DNA of 64,000 nucleotides, taken from the NCBI RefSeq assembly GCF_036417845.1, contig NC_089980.1, positions 112,493,169 through 112,557,168 on the forward strand. Reading direction: 5' to 3'. Made by a program: the position numbers and the translations under genes. The notes beneath the pieces are model-generated. The model saw only the letters and a list, made by a program, of their open reading frames with translations. It did no database searches and was not told the DNA's origin. Position 1 is the first letter of the stretch, and the number at the start of each line of letters is the position of its first letter. Below, one piece after another: positions 29,101 through 41,100 of this stretch. This DNA comes from Apteryx mantelli. Lineage: Eukaryota; Chordata; Aves; Apterygiformes; Apterygidae.

Positions 29101-32100
29101 CTGGAAGGACCAAGTCATAGGATTGTATAAATTTTTTCTCTATCTTTACATGCCCAAATATGTACTGAGATTTCTTTCTGCTTAAAAAAAATGAACAGAA
29201 CTGATCTCTATAGTTTCCTTGAAGAAGGGGATACAAACTCTCATGTGTCCGTTTTTCATAAAACCAAAGGCTGTAGCAGTGCAACTCAAGCTCATGTTCT
29301 GACATTTCTTTGTTTACAGAATGTGAAAATAATTTCTTACACAAATATCTGAATAGTGTCAGAGTTTCTCCTCATAAAGTTATCGAAAATATTATACTTA
29401 ATTTACTTGAATAGTAAGGCTAGATAATGGCAAGTGCACAAATATAAAAATATATGAAAAAAAAAAAAAAGCCTGCATCTTTTAGGCTTTTCATTAGGCT
29501 TTTCAGACAAGCACGTAGTTGTTCAAGCAGGCCATGTAGATTTTTAAAAAGTTACTCTACTAGTTATGGTAAAGCACACTAGTCAATGCATTCTCTACTT
29601 TCTTTTACCAGCAAGGTTCCCCCTGATGTGCAAATTTATGAAAAGCAAAGAAAAAGGCTCTGCAACTTAATTTCTTAAGTCATTGAGACATCTTAGAGGG
29701 AAAGGTATGGTAATTTTAAATGTTGCTGTTTGCTGATAAAAAGTGAACAGCAAACTGAAATCACTTCATTACTAATCTCTACAAGTTTCCATCACACTTG
29801 TAACATGCAATGATATTTTAAAAAGGATAATGAAACTGATATTACTTGCAGTTGAAAAAGCCCAGGATGCTCCACAGTTTCGTTGATCCAAAGGATCATG
29901 AATCCACTCAGGCCATGCATAAGTGGCTGCAAAAAACACGGGAAATTGTTCTTCTGGTAGTGAGTTTCTCTAAAACAAAGTGTACAAGACCCAAGTATAT
30001 TTTATTTCCATACTGAGGAATGTATTAAGAGTAAATTTGACCCTAACTTTGCCTTAAAAGTCCTTAATTTTTAAATTGAAATAGAAAGCACTAGCAACTA
30101 TGGCTTCCAGAGCATCCGTTTTGAAGCTGGGTGCTCCGGGGGTTTGGAAGCCTCCAAGCCGGGGGCTTGGGCTTCTGGCACTCCACTGCTTGGCCAGGAA
30201 GCTCAGCTCTGCATCTGGCAACCAGACAGTGTCTGGTGAGGAACCGGTCTGCTTTCCCTCTCATTTTTATCCCAACTAACACTTCCCTATGAAACATGTC
30301 AGTTATCACCCGGCTGGCATTTCTGGAAGGAAGAGCTTTCTGCTATGAATAGCAGCAAGGTTATGTACCTGTTACACTCTTTGCTTCAACATGATTTACA
30401 TATGAAATGAATGTATTTCCATGTGGCTGGAGATACTAATTACCACAGGAGAGGAATCAGTAGAGTGTATCATTGACTCATCTTTTACAAAGAGGTTTTT
30501 CAATCTTTAGCACTTATTCTTGTTCCAGAAGGAAAACAGTATATTTTCTTCTGCTTCACAATCTGATCATGAGCTGTTGAGAACTCATGGCCTGCTCAGG
30601 CCATCCATTTGACCATCCTTTTTTGGCATCTTCATCTCTCAGCCTTAATTTATGTCCTCCACGCTTTGCTTAAATAGCCACATAAGCAAGCACCATCTGG
30701 TATAACTACTCATAATCTGCTCTGTTTGACATACCAAAACCACTGAGCTTTTTTTTTTCATTGTTGTTGAACTTTGTGGACTTATTGCTTATGCTGCATA
30801 GGGAGGTAGGAATTGCCATACTGAATGACAATAACAGTCCATCCAGTCTAGCAGTGTCTCTCAATTGTTGGAAGCATTTGTTTCAGAGAAAATACAGTGA
30901 AACCTGCATTTGTAAGATAACCTACTCCCAAGAAAAACATTCTCTGATTCTTCTTTATTATAAGCAGGCTTACACCCTGAAGCACAATAGGTTCTATCCT
31001 GTACATTCTTTTATTTTATCTCTATTTATTTATCTTTAGTCTTCTTATTCTGGGTATCCCCACTGCATCATTTTTCTGAAGTGCTTAAGTGACTCACAAG
31101 ACCTTTTCCTCAGGTGATTTAAACATTTTAGCCCAGTTCTTTCAAGCTATTTCAGGACTCTCTGGGGAACCAAGCTTTAACAATGCGACTGTGTCATGAT
31201 TGCTTCATGGTATGTCTTCGGAAACGCTAGTGCCTCCATCCAGCTTGTACACCTGGATTTCCTTCCCACAGAAAACCAAAGGTGGAGAAGAAGTGAGTGA
31301 GGGAGAGAAGAGGCCGTGTACCTCAGGTCTTTATCTGATATTAGATTGGGATACAGTCTGTGCACACACCCAGAGCCAGTAACTCCAAAGTGCTTTTAGG
31401 TTCAGCAGTTTAGACCCAGACTTTTAGTCCTAAATTCCACTAGACATTTTCAAAGTGTATTGTATGCTCTTGAGCCGCTTAGGTGCTTCTGCAAGTTTTA
31501 CTTCCACCCGTAAAAGTCAATAATCTACTTAATCTTGCGAAAGTATTAGTCTCAATATTTTGATTTAATCACTTCCAAAAGTCTACTTTCTTCAAAAGCT
31601 TGTTAGAAACATGTGACTGACTACAAAGGATGCACACAAAGCCACTGCTACATTAAAGACTCTCTTGCTAAATTATCATTAGGTTCATTATTAATGAGCA
31701 AGCACAAGCACAAGATTTAATTTGAAGATTATTGACACTGGCAAAATACCAAACAAATAGCATTTCATTTGCTTGATAAAACTGCTCACTATCAGCTGAT
31801 AAACAAGCAGAATTTGGCAAAAGGTTATTTAGCACACTTAACCTGGATGGCGACCACATACAATACTCCAAATGGAGTATCTAAATAGATTTTTGGTCTG
31901 GGCCAATATGTTACTTTTCGTGTTCCTAAACTACTGCCAATGTATTTAATAGCCTCAAATTGTATATCCCAGAGTAAATCAGTCATTAACCCTCAGCCTT
32001 GTCATTTAAAAAATGCGGGACTGACCTGTAGCCAGAAACAGAAGCTTTTACTCCGAGCAATTGCTACTATGATATTCAGAAGCATTACTGTTCTCTGACA

Positions 32101-35100
32101 AAAAGTAGATTTAGATGACTGTTTCTCAATGTGTACTCCACATGTTACCATCAGACAGCACAATGCAATCAGCACGATTGGCAAACTTTTTAATCCTGCA
32201 TACGTGTTCTATGCCATCAAGCAAGCAACCTGGCCAAAAGGGGAAGGTAAAGGGTTATAAAAGAATATTCCAACTGAAGCTATGACTTTTCTTCAGAAAA
32301 ATTAGATGGCCTATCAGAGAAAAAAGCTGAAAATTACTAATTATGATAAATGTGGAAACATTTTTTCTGAGGAAAAGCTGTAAAAAAATTTTAAAAACAA
32401 AACATTTTTAAATGTTAAAAAAAATTCTTTACATCACTTGCTTTGAAAAGACAAAATGAGCATGCACGCCCTTCAGTTTGCAAGAGGGAAGACATGTACA
32501 GCTGCTGAACTTTTTTACTATGAGATGTATGTCAGAGGAAACAATATATAATAATTTTCATTCTAAGGCAACAACTGTATACTTTGTGTATTTTTACATA
32601 GTCTTTATGAGGTCTTTGATATTTAATGACTTTCAAAATGGTGCCTTATTAACTTAATTATGTTTTCAAATTTTTTGTGTGATACAACTCAGATATGTGA
32701 GCCTTCTCAGGTAACACCCATGTTCTGCAGTGATATGCTCGGGGGCTTCAACTTTCTCAGGAGTCATAAAGATTTTAGTGGTGTATTTAGCTGTCAGCCT
32801 ATATTCAGATCTACTTGTACTTTGCCACAGAGGATCCTCAGCTCAGATTTAGTTCACGTGCCACATAATTTTCTTTTAGATATTCTAGTATGCCATCATG
32901 TGGTATTAATACCCTAAGGTGATAAACATCACCTTTTTGAGCAAGCATAATCTTTTATTAATAGCAGAGCTTTTAAGAACTCTGTGAGCAACTTCAAGAA
33001 GCTTGTGTTTTCCTTAAACCAAAATGTAGTTCTGTCACACAGTTTAATTAGAAGCAACATTATGAAGCCAAATTTGTAACTGGATTATCAGTCAAAGAAA
33101 CAACTAAAAGCCTTCTATTTTACAACCAAACATTCCAAAACTACTAAAAACTAAGGGTATGCCATAGTTATAAAATGGCTAACACAGAAGGGCATTAGAT
33201 TCTTGAATATTTTTTGCATGTAATTGCTTTTCTCAAGCATTCTGAAAAAACAATAAAAATGATTAAAACAGCAGCCCCTTAGATATCAGAAGTTTTCATT
33301 TATTCATGAAAGAGTAATTCAGTGACCTGTTAGAGAAATGATTTTTATTTAAATTCAGAAAAAGTTATATATAATGAATGGGTAGCTATGGTTTTCATTC
33401 TTCATCAGCAAAGCTACCCGGTTTTAATCAGATAAGCACAGGATAGAGACAAAACCTCCTGAACACTAATCATAGCATTTTTATCAACTAAATAGATGAT
33501 TTGGGGCAAATGTCTTACAGTTTCCTCACCTGCAAAATGGGAAAGACGGTAATAATCCCAGAGAACCCATGAAGATTTAATTAGTACCAATTTTATCCAG
33601 GATGAGTAAGCAGTTCCTTGGTCTGCAGGTAGATTAGTACTCAACAAAGTCCCTTTAAGGTCAAGCCATTCAGGTTTTGAAAGTGCCTTTCAAAAATCTT
33701 AAGTCATTATTTCTGAATTTCTTGTCATTCATATCCTTTTCTACCTGTCTCCTGGATACAGGTAAATCTTAATGGAAACACTTTCATGAAAATTAGCATG
33801 GTTTTATCACTAGATCTTTGTAAATGTGTTCATGTGCCTTACAAAATATCAGTGACAGAAAATTACTCATGGAAGGGGAAGCACAGACAGGTTTCTCTGA
33901 AAAGCTGGTAAGTTACTTATCTTCAAAAGTGCCTGGAAGTTAACTCCATGGCTGCTGTTTGACAGGCACCACACAGGCAAGCGTGGGACACCAGATGGTG
34001 CAGCCCATAGAAGAGAGGTTTGCTCCAGGGCGCTCCCCAAGAGTTAACGAACCCTGGGTGCACCACGACCAGTGCCACCACACTGTGGGGTTGCTGCAGC
34101 CTGGGGGCGCACCCTTTAATGACCCCATCATTGAGAAGTCCAGACAAAGGGGAAGTGACACCGCAGACCCACATCTCCAAACTGTGGAGCCATTCCCCAC
34201 AGAAAGACCTGCTGATGGGTGTGTTGCTACCCACTGAGCAGTGTTTGGTGCGAGGTGACCTGCTGATGTGCACGCCCTGGTATTGACTAGAGCCACGCGG
34301 CCTTGGTATGGCTGTGGGCTGGCGTTGTTCTGCCTGGGTATAAAAGGGAATCAGCCACATATGCTTGTGTGGACTTGGACTCACGGTCAGCTGGCCTGTG
34401 GACCCAAGGACCCACCCGTCGGCAAGGATGTCCCTGATGTCAACAGCATGGTGAGGAGAAACTGGGGAAAATTAGACTGGAAGGGTGGCCTGTAAGGGGC
34501 GAGAGTGGGCACTGTACCGTGCACCCATTGTTAGGGAATCCAGGGAAAACTACACCGGAGGGGTGGCCCTCAAGGAAAGGGTGAGAGCGGTCGTTGTATC
34601 GTGCACCAGTGATTGAACTGTAGAGCTCTGATATGTATTTATATTTTCAGTTCTGTTATATTTCTAGCTTTGCTATGCTGTTAGCTTTGTTATAACTTCT
34701 TAACTATAATAAATTCTCACACTTGACAAATGACAATCTCTTGAGTTCAGTACAACTAACCCCAGAATCCGAAAGAATCCCAGACGCCCCTCTGGTGACA
34801 CATCACACTGTTGAATGGACAACTGGAAGCATCTGTCCAGCACCCCTCATGGACCCTGACCCCTGCTGCAAACTTGCTAAATCACACAGGGACAATAGAT
34901 ATGAAGTCAGCTATGAAGCAATACTTTATCACATCTTCACCCCACTGGTCATTAGGTCTTGATAACTGCTGATTCAAGTGGAGTCGCTTACTAACTTGGA
35001 TTGGCTGAAGTGAAGAAAACCAGTTTTCTCTTATATTTCTGTAAAGTATTGAAATTTGGCAAGTAGGAAATTTCATGAGGCAGAATAAGAAAACTAAGGA

Positions 35101-38100
35101 TCTGACGTTCCTTGGAAAACTATAGAAGGGGACTGGATCAGGGAAATTCTCAGAGCCTTATGGGAAATTTTAGAGCAAATTTTTTTAAATCAAGACTATC
35201 CAAGAGCAAGAAAGATTTAATATTTCTGAAGAGAAACTACAGGCAGGAGATGGGTTCCTGTAAAATTCAGAGCAATTTTCTGTAAGCTCAAAGCATTCTC
35301 CAGAAGCAGCGAAAGTCATACAGAGATTATTATTGTGTATTTTTAGGTTTTGTAAGTAGAGAGGAAGATTTCTTAGAATCCTGTGCAAACCTTATGCATT
35401 CAGCAATGCTCAGGACTTCCTGAAGGTTAAATGCACAAAGCTGGATTTCTGGAGAAGAATGCATTGAAGCTTTTGGGGACTCTGGCAGAGCCAAAGGTAG
35501 TTGAGTTGTGGCCCACAGACTTTGTAAAAAGGTAACAAATAGATAACCTATGCCTGGGAAACGCATCAGGGGAACAAAGGATGTAAGCAGTGCAGCAGTC
35601 AAGGAAGCCACAGGAAGCCTAACAGCAAAGATTCAATAACATGGTACCACTGGGTGACCAGCTCCCCAAAGGGTAATGGAAGAGAGAAAATATTATAGAT
35701 AATTTCTTGTATCCTTCCCCTTCTTGTTATTCTAGGTGGAAATTGTCTCAGCTAACTAGATACCTAATAATGAAGAAGTCAATGTCTGAGTGAGCTAATT
35801 ACATTATACTCACTTCTTGCTTCTGCTATATGAAGATCACACTGTATTTCTCAACCCTTCCCCCGCCAAAACAAACAAACAAACAAATGAAAAACCCTCC
35901 CCATCCCTGCAAAAAGAAACAACCAACCTCTGTTAAACTATCTTCATTGTAGTTCACTGGCAATTTGTGGAAGATACAACTCAATATTGCAGTAAAATCT
36001 TTTATATCATTTTCTTATTTTGACTTGCCATCTTCAGTTCAAATGGATTCCTCCTTTGCTGTTAAAAGCAGTCTAGCAGAGCACATGAGGAAAGTCTTTT
36101 ACTCCAGAGTTTAATTTCTGTTATTTATGGCTCTGACAATCTTTAATAGTGTAATTTGGAGCATGCCAGGCAATCTTCCTGGGCCACAACCCAATGCCTC
36201 ACCACACTGGGGCAAGCAGAATTTGTGTGGGACAAAGAACCAGTCTGCATCAAGCAAAAGGGTCAAGACACTTAAAATTGTTGGTCCTCCCCTCTCTCCC
36301 AAATTCCCCTTCAAGTGATAACTCTGCCCTGCGGTACCCATAAGGCCTTCCGTAATTTGGAGACCCTTCTGCCATATTCTTATATCTATATGTATAGGCA
36401 TATACAATGAACAGCAGCAATTGTCTTCAAATAGAATCACTAGCCTGAGCTATGTAGAAGCCAAAGATCAAAAAGGAGCATGTTCAATGTTATTGGCCAT
36501 CCTTGGATCTATCTATTTATCCTTGCAATTTTTCTAATTTCATTCTCATTGCTGGGGTAGTTGCTTTTTTCAGACTATGATTTCCATAATTGTGAGCCTT
36601 CCAAGAAAGAAGCTAGCTGATTCAAAACACTGGAGAATCTATTTCAGACTAAGTAACCATGCATTTCTTCCTTTATTTCTTAACCTACCTAATTTACAGT
36701 ATATTTGCTTTGCTGCAGACCTAATTTGAGCATAAATATGTGATCAGAAATTTAATTTAACTGCCAAGAAAGTGGCCGTGGCCAAGAGGTTTAGACAGCT
36801 GGTGGTAGAAAATCATCTCATTTTCCCATGCTTCCCATCACTTTTCCTTTCATTTGGCCAAAATGCCAACCTCGTTCTGCATCTTTACATTGCTTTATTC
36901 TATGGACCTCCATGACTTCTTTCCGAGAATCCTGTTTAGTCTCAGCCATTATCCTTAAAGAAATACGTCCAGAACTTTTTTGCAGTCATGTGTGCAATTG
37001 GAATAGATTAGCATATGGAGAAGAAGCAATGATTTCTACACATCAGTGGTCTACAAGGCAGCACTGGTCAAGTGAATATTGGTGCACTGCTTCCCAGTGG
37101 ATAACATTTCCTTTTGCTCCTCCTAGTTTGATTTCTGTCAGAATGACCACACTGTCTATGGCTAGGAGAACTATTCTGGAAGTTTCATATGCAACATGGA
37201 AGCAGTTAGTGTTAAATCCCTGAACTGTGTGCTTATAATTTTCCACATCTATTTTTCCCCGTCATAAAGTTATTAACAAAATTGAACAATTGCACATGAC
37301 ACTCACTGGAGTTTCTTTCATATTCAGTAAAGAATGAGATGGAGGGAGTGTGCCCAGGCGTTTTTTGAAACCTTCTTCCAGTGTCATTCCCCAGAGCTGG
37401 CTGTAGTTGTCAGCTTTCCATCTTCCTCATAGATGTAAAAAAAAGAAACAAAACCCGTGTTAGAGATACTGCTCACATTAGAGAGGTGAAGGTATCCAGG
37501 TGACTAACAATTTTCTGTCCTAGCTCAGTCGGTTTGAATCACTCCCATGGAGTACAAAATGTACCAGTACTGAGTCACAATCTGAAATTTACTTACACAG
37601 GTGTCATGGGTGAATTTAGTGCCTCAGCTAGTAGGGAGGAAATCCCTGAATCTCTGTAAACAGCCAGCAGGCTCCTGAGATACTGCTCTGATACTGAGCA
37701 TTTCCCTAACACCTCTGCACTACTTGGAGGGAACAAGAACTCGTAGCAAGAAAAGCACTAAACCTCACAAAATTCTGATATCTTGGTCCCTGTTTGGGCC
37801 ATCCTCTCCTGCAATGCTACCTAGAGTCCTGGTATGTAGAATAATGCAGCTGGGTATAGAGAAAAATTACTTTAAATATCTATCCTGAGTGAAAAAAAGG
37901 AATGAGGGAAGATTATCTAAATAGAATTTTAAGAGTAAAAAATTATACTAAATTTGGAAAATATTTTAGATAGATGTCAACTAGATGTCTTTAGATAGAT
38001 GTCAACTGTCAACTGTTAGCAGCATGAGACTTTCAGTATCTTTCCATTTAAATCTCTGTAATCTGCCAGAGATTTAAAAAGGGATTTCATAGAAGTATGT

Positions 38101-41100
38101 TTGCTTTTAAATACGAAAATCTCTTTTTCTTGTCTTTGGGGAGGGGAGTACACCATAACTTATAATTTGCATATGCGTATTATGAGCAATACAGTGGTTT
38201 ACAATAAAACCTTAAAATAAAAGGGTTCTCACCCATAATCTCCAGTATTGATGTGGTGAATTAAGTCTGGGCGAACAAGACATACATCGTTTGAACACTT
38301 CCACAGACTTTGGAAGCATTTGCTGAAAGGGCAAGAATATCTCTGAGCAAAATTGTCGAAGGAAAACTGTGCTCTCTAACAACAGAAGGAAAGTGGGGAG
38401 GAAAGCATAAACAATACAAATGTCATAGTATTAATGAAAACACAGTCTTACTCAGTGCTACTTCACTATTTAATGAATCCTAATTGGAACGAGGTGGGAA
38501 GGTTTACTTCTTGCAGGAAATGTGGTATAGCAAAATTTTGTTTCTATCCTGGTTAAACCAAATCAGGGAGAAAAAGAAATTTACTGTAAATTAGATGCTT
38601 TGAGAAAGTTTCATTTTGGGTAACCAGAAAGGAACTACGTGCCCGTAGACACCTTGCCCCACAGATCCTGGGCTGAGACGAAGGCGGCTGTGGGTCCCGG
38701 CTCCGTTTGGCTGCAGCCGGAGCAATGCGGAATGGCTTCAGAGCCGGCAGCTGGAGGCCCGGGAGAGCCAGGGAAAGCTGTGGTCACCAGGCACACAGGA
38801 ACCCTGCAGCCTTCAGACGCTGGGGTCCTGCCAAGGAGGGCTGATGATCTCTTGCCATCGTTTTTAGGGGGCTTTAGTCTATGATACCTTAACACAGGAC
38901 AAGTCTTCCAACCATTTTGAGTTGATTGCACGTTTAATACGAATTTAAGGACATTTGCTACTTTAATTCTTGTTTCACGATGTATGCTAAATGAAATTCA
39001 ATTTGCTGTTCTCTGAAACATTACCAGGAATTGCAGTTGTCTTTAATTGTTGTTCCTTCTCCATAGTATTGGCCATCTTTATAACAACCTGCCAACATAA
39101 CATATAGATGCGTGAAAAACATAATCATTTTGAAGTGAACTAACTCAAAACTCTTGCTATTATTGAATTAATTGGTTGAATGCAATATACATAAATTATT
39201 TTGATGAAAGATGGCAATATCTATTTCCAGTTTCTTCCAAATAATGAAGACAGTCTGATGAATTTTAATTTTTTCCTAGGTACATTATTATTCACAGTAA
39301 ATAAAATCAGCAACAGATTCAAAGCACACACTAAAAAATGCTTATCTTACATGTAAATAGCAAACAATTCTTCAACTAAAATTATTTTCTAGTAATTTCA
39401 AAATAATAAATTTCTAATAATAAAATTATTATATAATACATAATTAAAATAGAATCTTTAACAAGTTTTTTTCAGTTACTGTATTTTAAAAACTATTTCA
39501 AATGTTTTGTAATATATTATTTTTCCTTCAGATTTTGGCAAGCCTACAGGTAGAGATCATGTTTCTTCACCCATTGAAAGGGTTTGGAGCAAGGAACCCC
39601 CAGGTTTTCCTTCTCCTCCATTTTCAGGTAGCTTTAACCATATTTCATATGACTATAGTGTCAACTTATATTACCATTATATCATGCCTTTTCTCGGACA
39701 ACTGTGAGGAAGGCAGTCCCTCTCTCATGACAAGGGGTGGAGTGCCTCTGACCAGATACAGACATTTATGTCTTAGCTATCTAGATCTCCATTATTAACA
39801 TGAGAGAAATATGTGCTTCTAGGCGATAATTAATTTCATGCTAAAGTAGAGTAGAATTCATGAATTAATTATAAGGGCCTATTTCTCTCTGTTAGTTATA
39901 CAGGAGACTATGCCAACTAGCTCAGAGGTAGGTGAGCCGTATCCCACTCAAACTGAGGTCCAAACTGATTGCTCAAATTCAGTTTCTTCTATGGAGACAT
40001 TTTTTCAAAGTACATCCAAAGCAAATTGCTCAAGTCTCACATTTTTTCATAGTCTGCCACAAAATGAGAATCAGACAGTTACTGGAAGGAGGTTTCCAGC
40101 AAGATGTTTCAAATATATGAAGGGAAGGAAGTATTAATGCACTGTATGAGCGACAGGATGAGGCCCCATCTGGAGCGCTGCTGGCAGCTCTCACCACCCA
40201 TTTCCAAGAAAAAATACAAACTTGAACAAGTACAGGAAAAGTTTTCTAATAATGCACACACAGGGAATTGAAGACTAGAAGAACAGCTTTTTTAGCCTAG
40301 CCAAATTAAGACTTAGGAGGGCTTAAGAGTACAACCTATAAATGTACCTAAAATATCAGTGTCAGAAAGAGAGTAGACATATCTAAGCTAATAGAGACTT
40401 GTGGCATAAGAGTAGGTGTAAATAAATAGGAATAAGTTGGGAATCACAAGGAGGATTCAAACCATCAGGGCAGCAGGACTCTGAAAAGCCTTCTAGCCAG
40501 AGTCATGGGGTAAATAGGAAATTAATTCATTTCAAGATAGAGCCTGATGACTTCATTAATGGGATTATATCACATGGAGGTTGTGATAGAAAGGGAGTGG
40601 ATTTAATAAATGAGGACTTCCATCCCAGCTCTATATTCCTGTTCATCTTTATACCTCCACCAGGGTAAGATCCAGTGAGTTGACTCTGACAGGATACACA
40701 ATCCTTTTTGTACCATCAAAGTAATTGAAATAAAAAGATAAATAATAAACATAGTCAATAAATAAAACTTTAAGGGTTCTTTAATAACAAAAACCAAACA
40801 AACAAAAAAGTCTAGAACTCTTATTCAGTATCTAAGAAAGCTGAAACTGGAATGTGCACCATTTCTTTTGAAACTACACAGGAAAGATGTTGAAACATAT
40901 TGTATATTGGCTTTATAAAGACAATGTCAAACCAGTTGCACATAGCTAACTCAGGAGTGACCTCAAAACAGTGCACACCTATGAAAGAAATCCCAGCATA
41001 GCTTACTACTGCCATGCTCCATGCCAGTGAATAAACTGGGATCCAGAAATAAAGCACTGCTTTATTTCTCTGTATACCAAGCCATGTAAAGCATGTCAGT

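Larger units (their letters stand above)
33950..34800 (+). mobile_element. Probable solo LTR of an endogenous retrovirus
   Basis: An approximately 0.8-kb unit, GC-richer than its surroundings, with LTR architecture: a TATA box (GGGTATAAAAGGG near 34338-34350), about 365 nt to an AATAAA (34709-34714), then a short R/U5-like segment. No gag, pol or env coding is seen beside it, so it is a solo LTR if correct. Exact ends are uncertain, since I found no convincing target-site duplication. It contains a 78-bp imperfect tandem repeat. It lies antisense in TINAG intron 4. Confidence 0.6.
29970..37306 (-). other. TINAG intron 4 (7.3 kb)
   Basis: Contains an ancient minus-strand CR1 fragment (about 30787-31060), a probable solo LTR (about 33950-34800), a GC-richer patch at 30110-30260 and a (CAAA)n tract near 35870-35888. 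Frames at 36828-37223 resemble no protein I know. Confidence 0.85.

Noticed and set aside
33923-34384. Overlapping frames of 88-153 codons on both strands as genes
   Set aside because: All fall in the GC-richer LTR-like unit. Several frames open at once on both strands is a composition effect, and none resembles a retroviral or host protein.
36828-37223. 131-codon plus-strand frame next to TINAG exon 4
   Set aside because: No recognisable domain, no splice or promoter context, and the opposite strand is also partly open.
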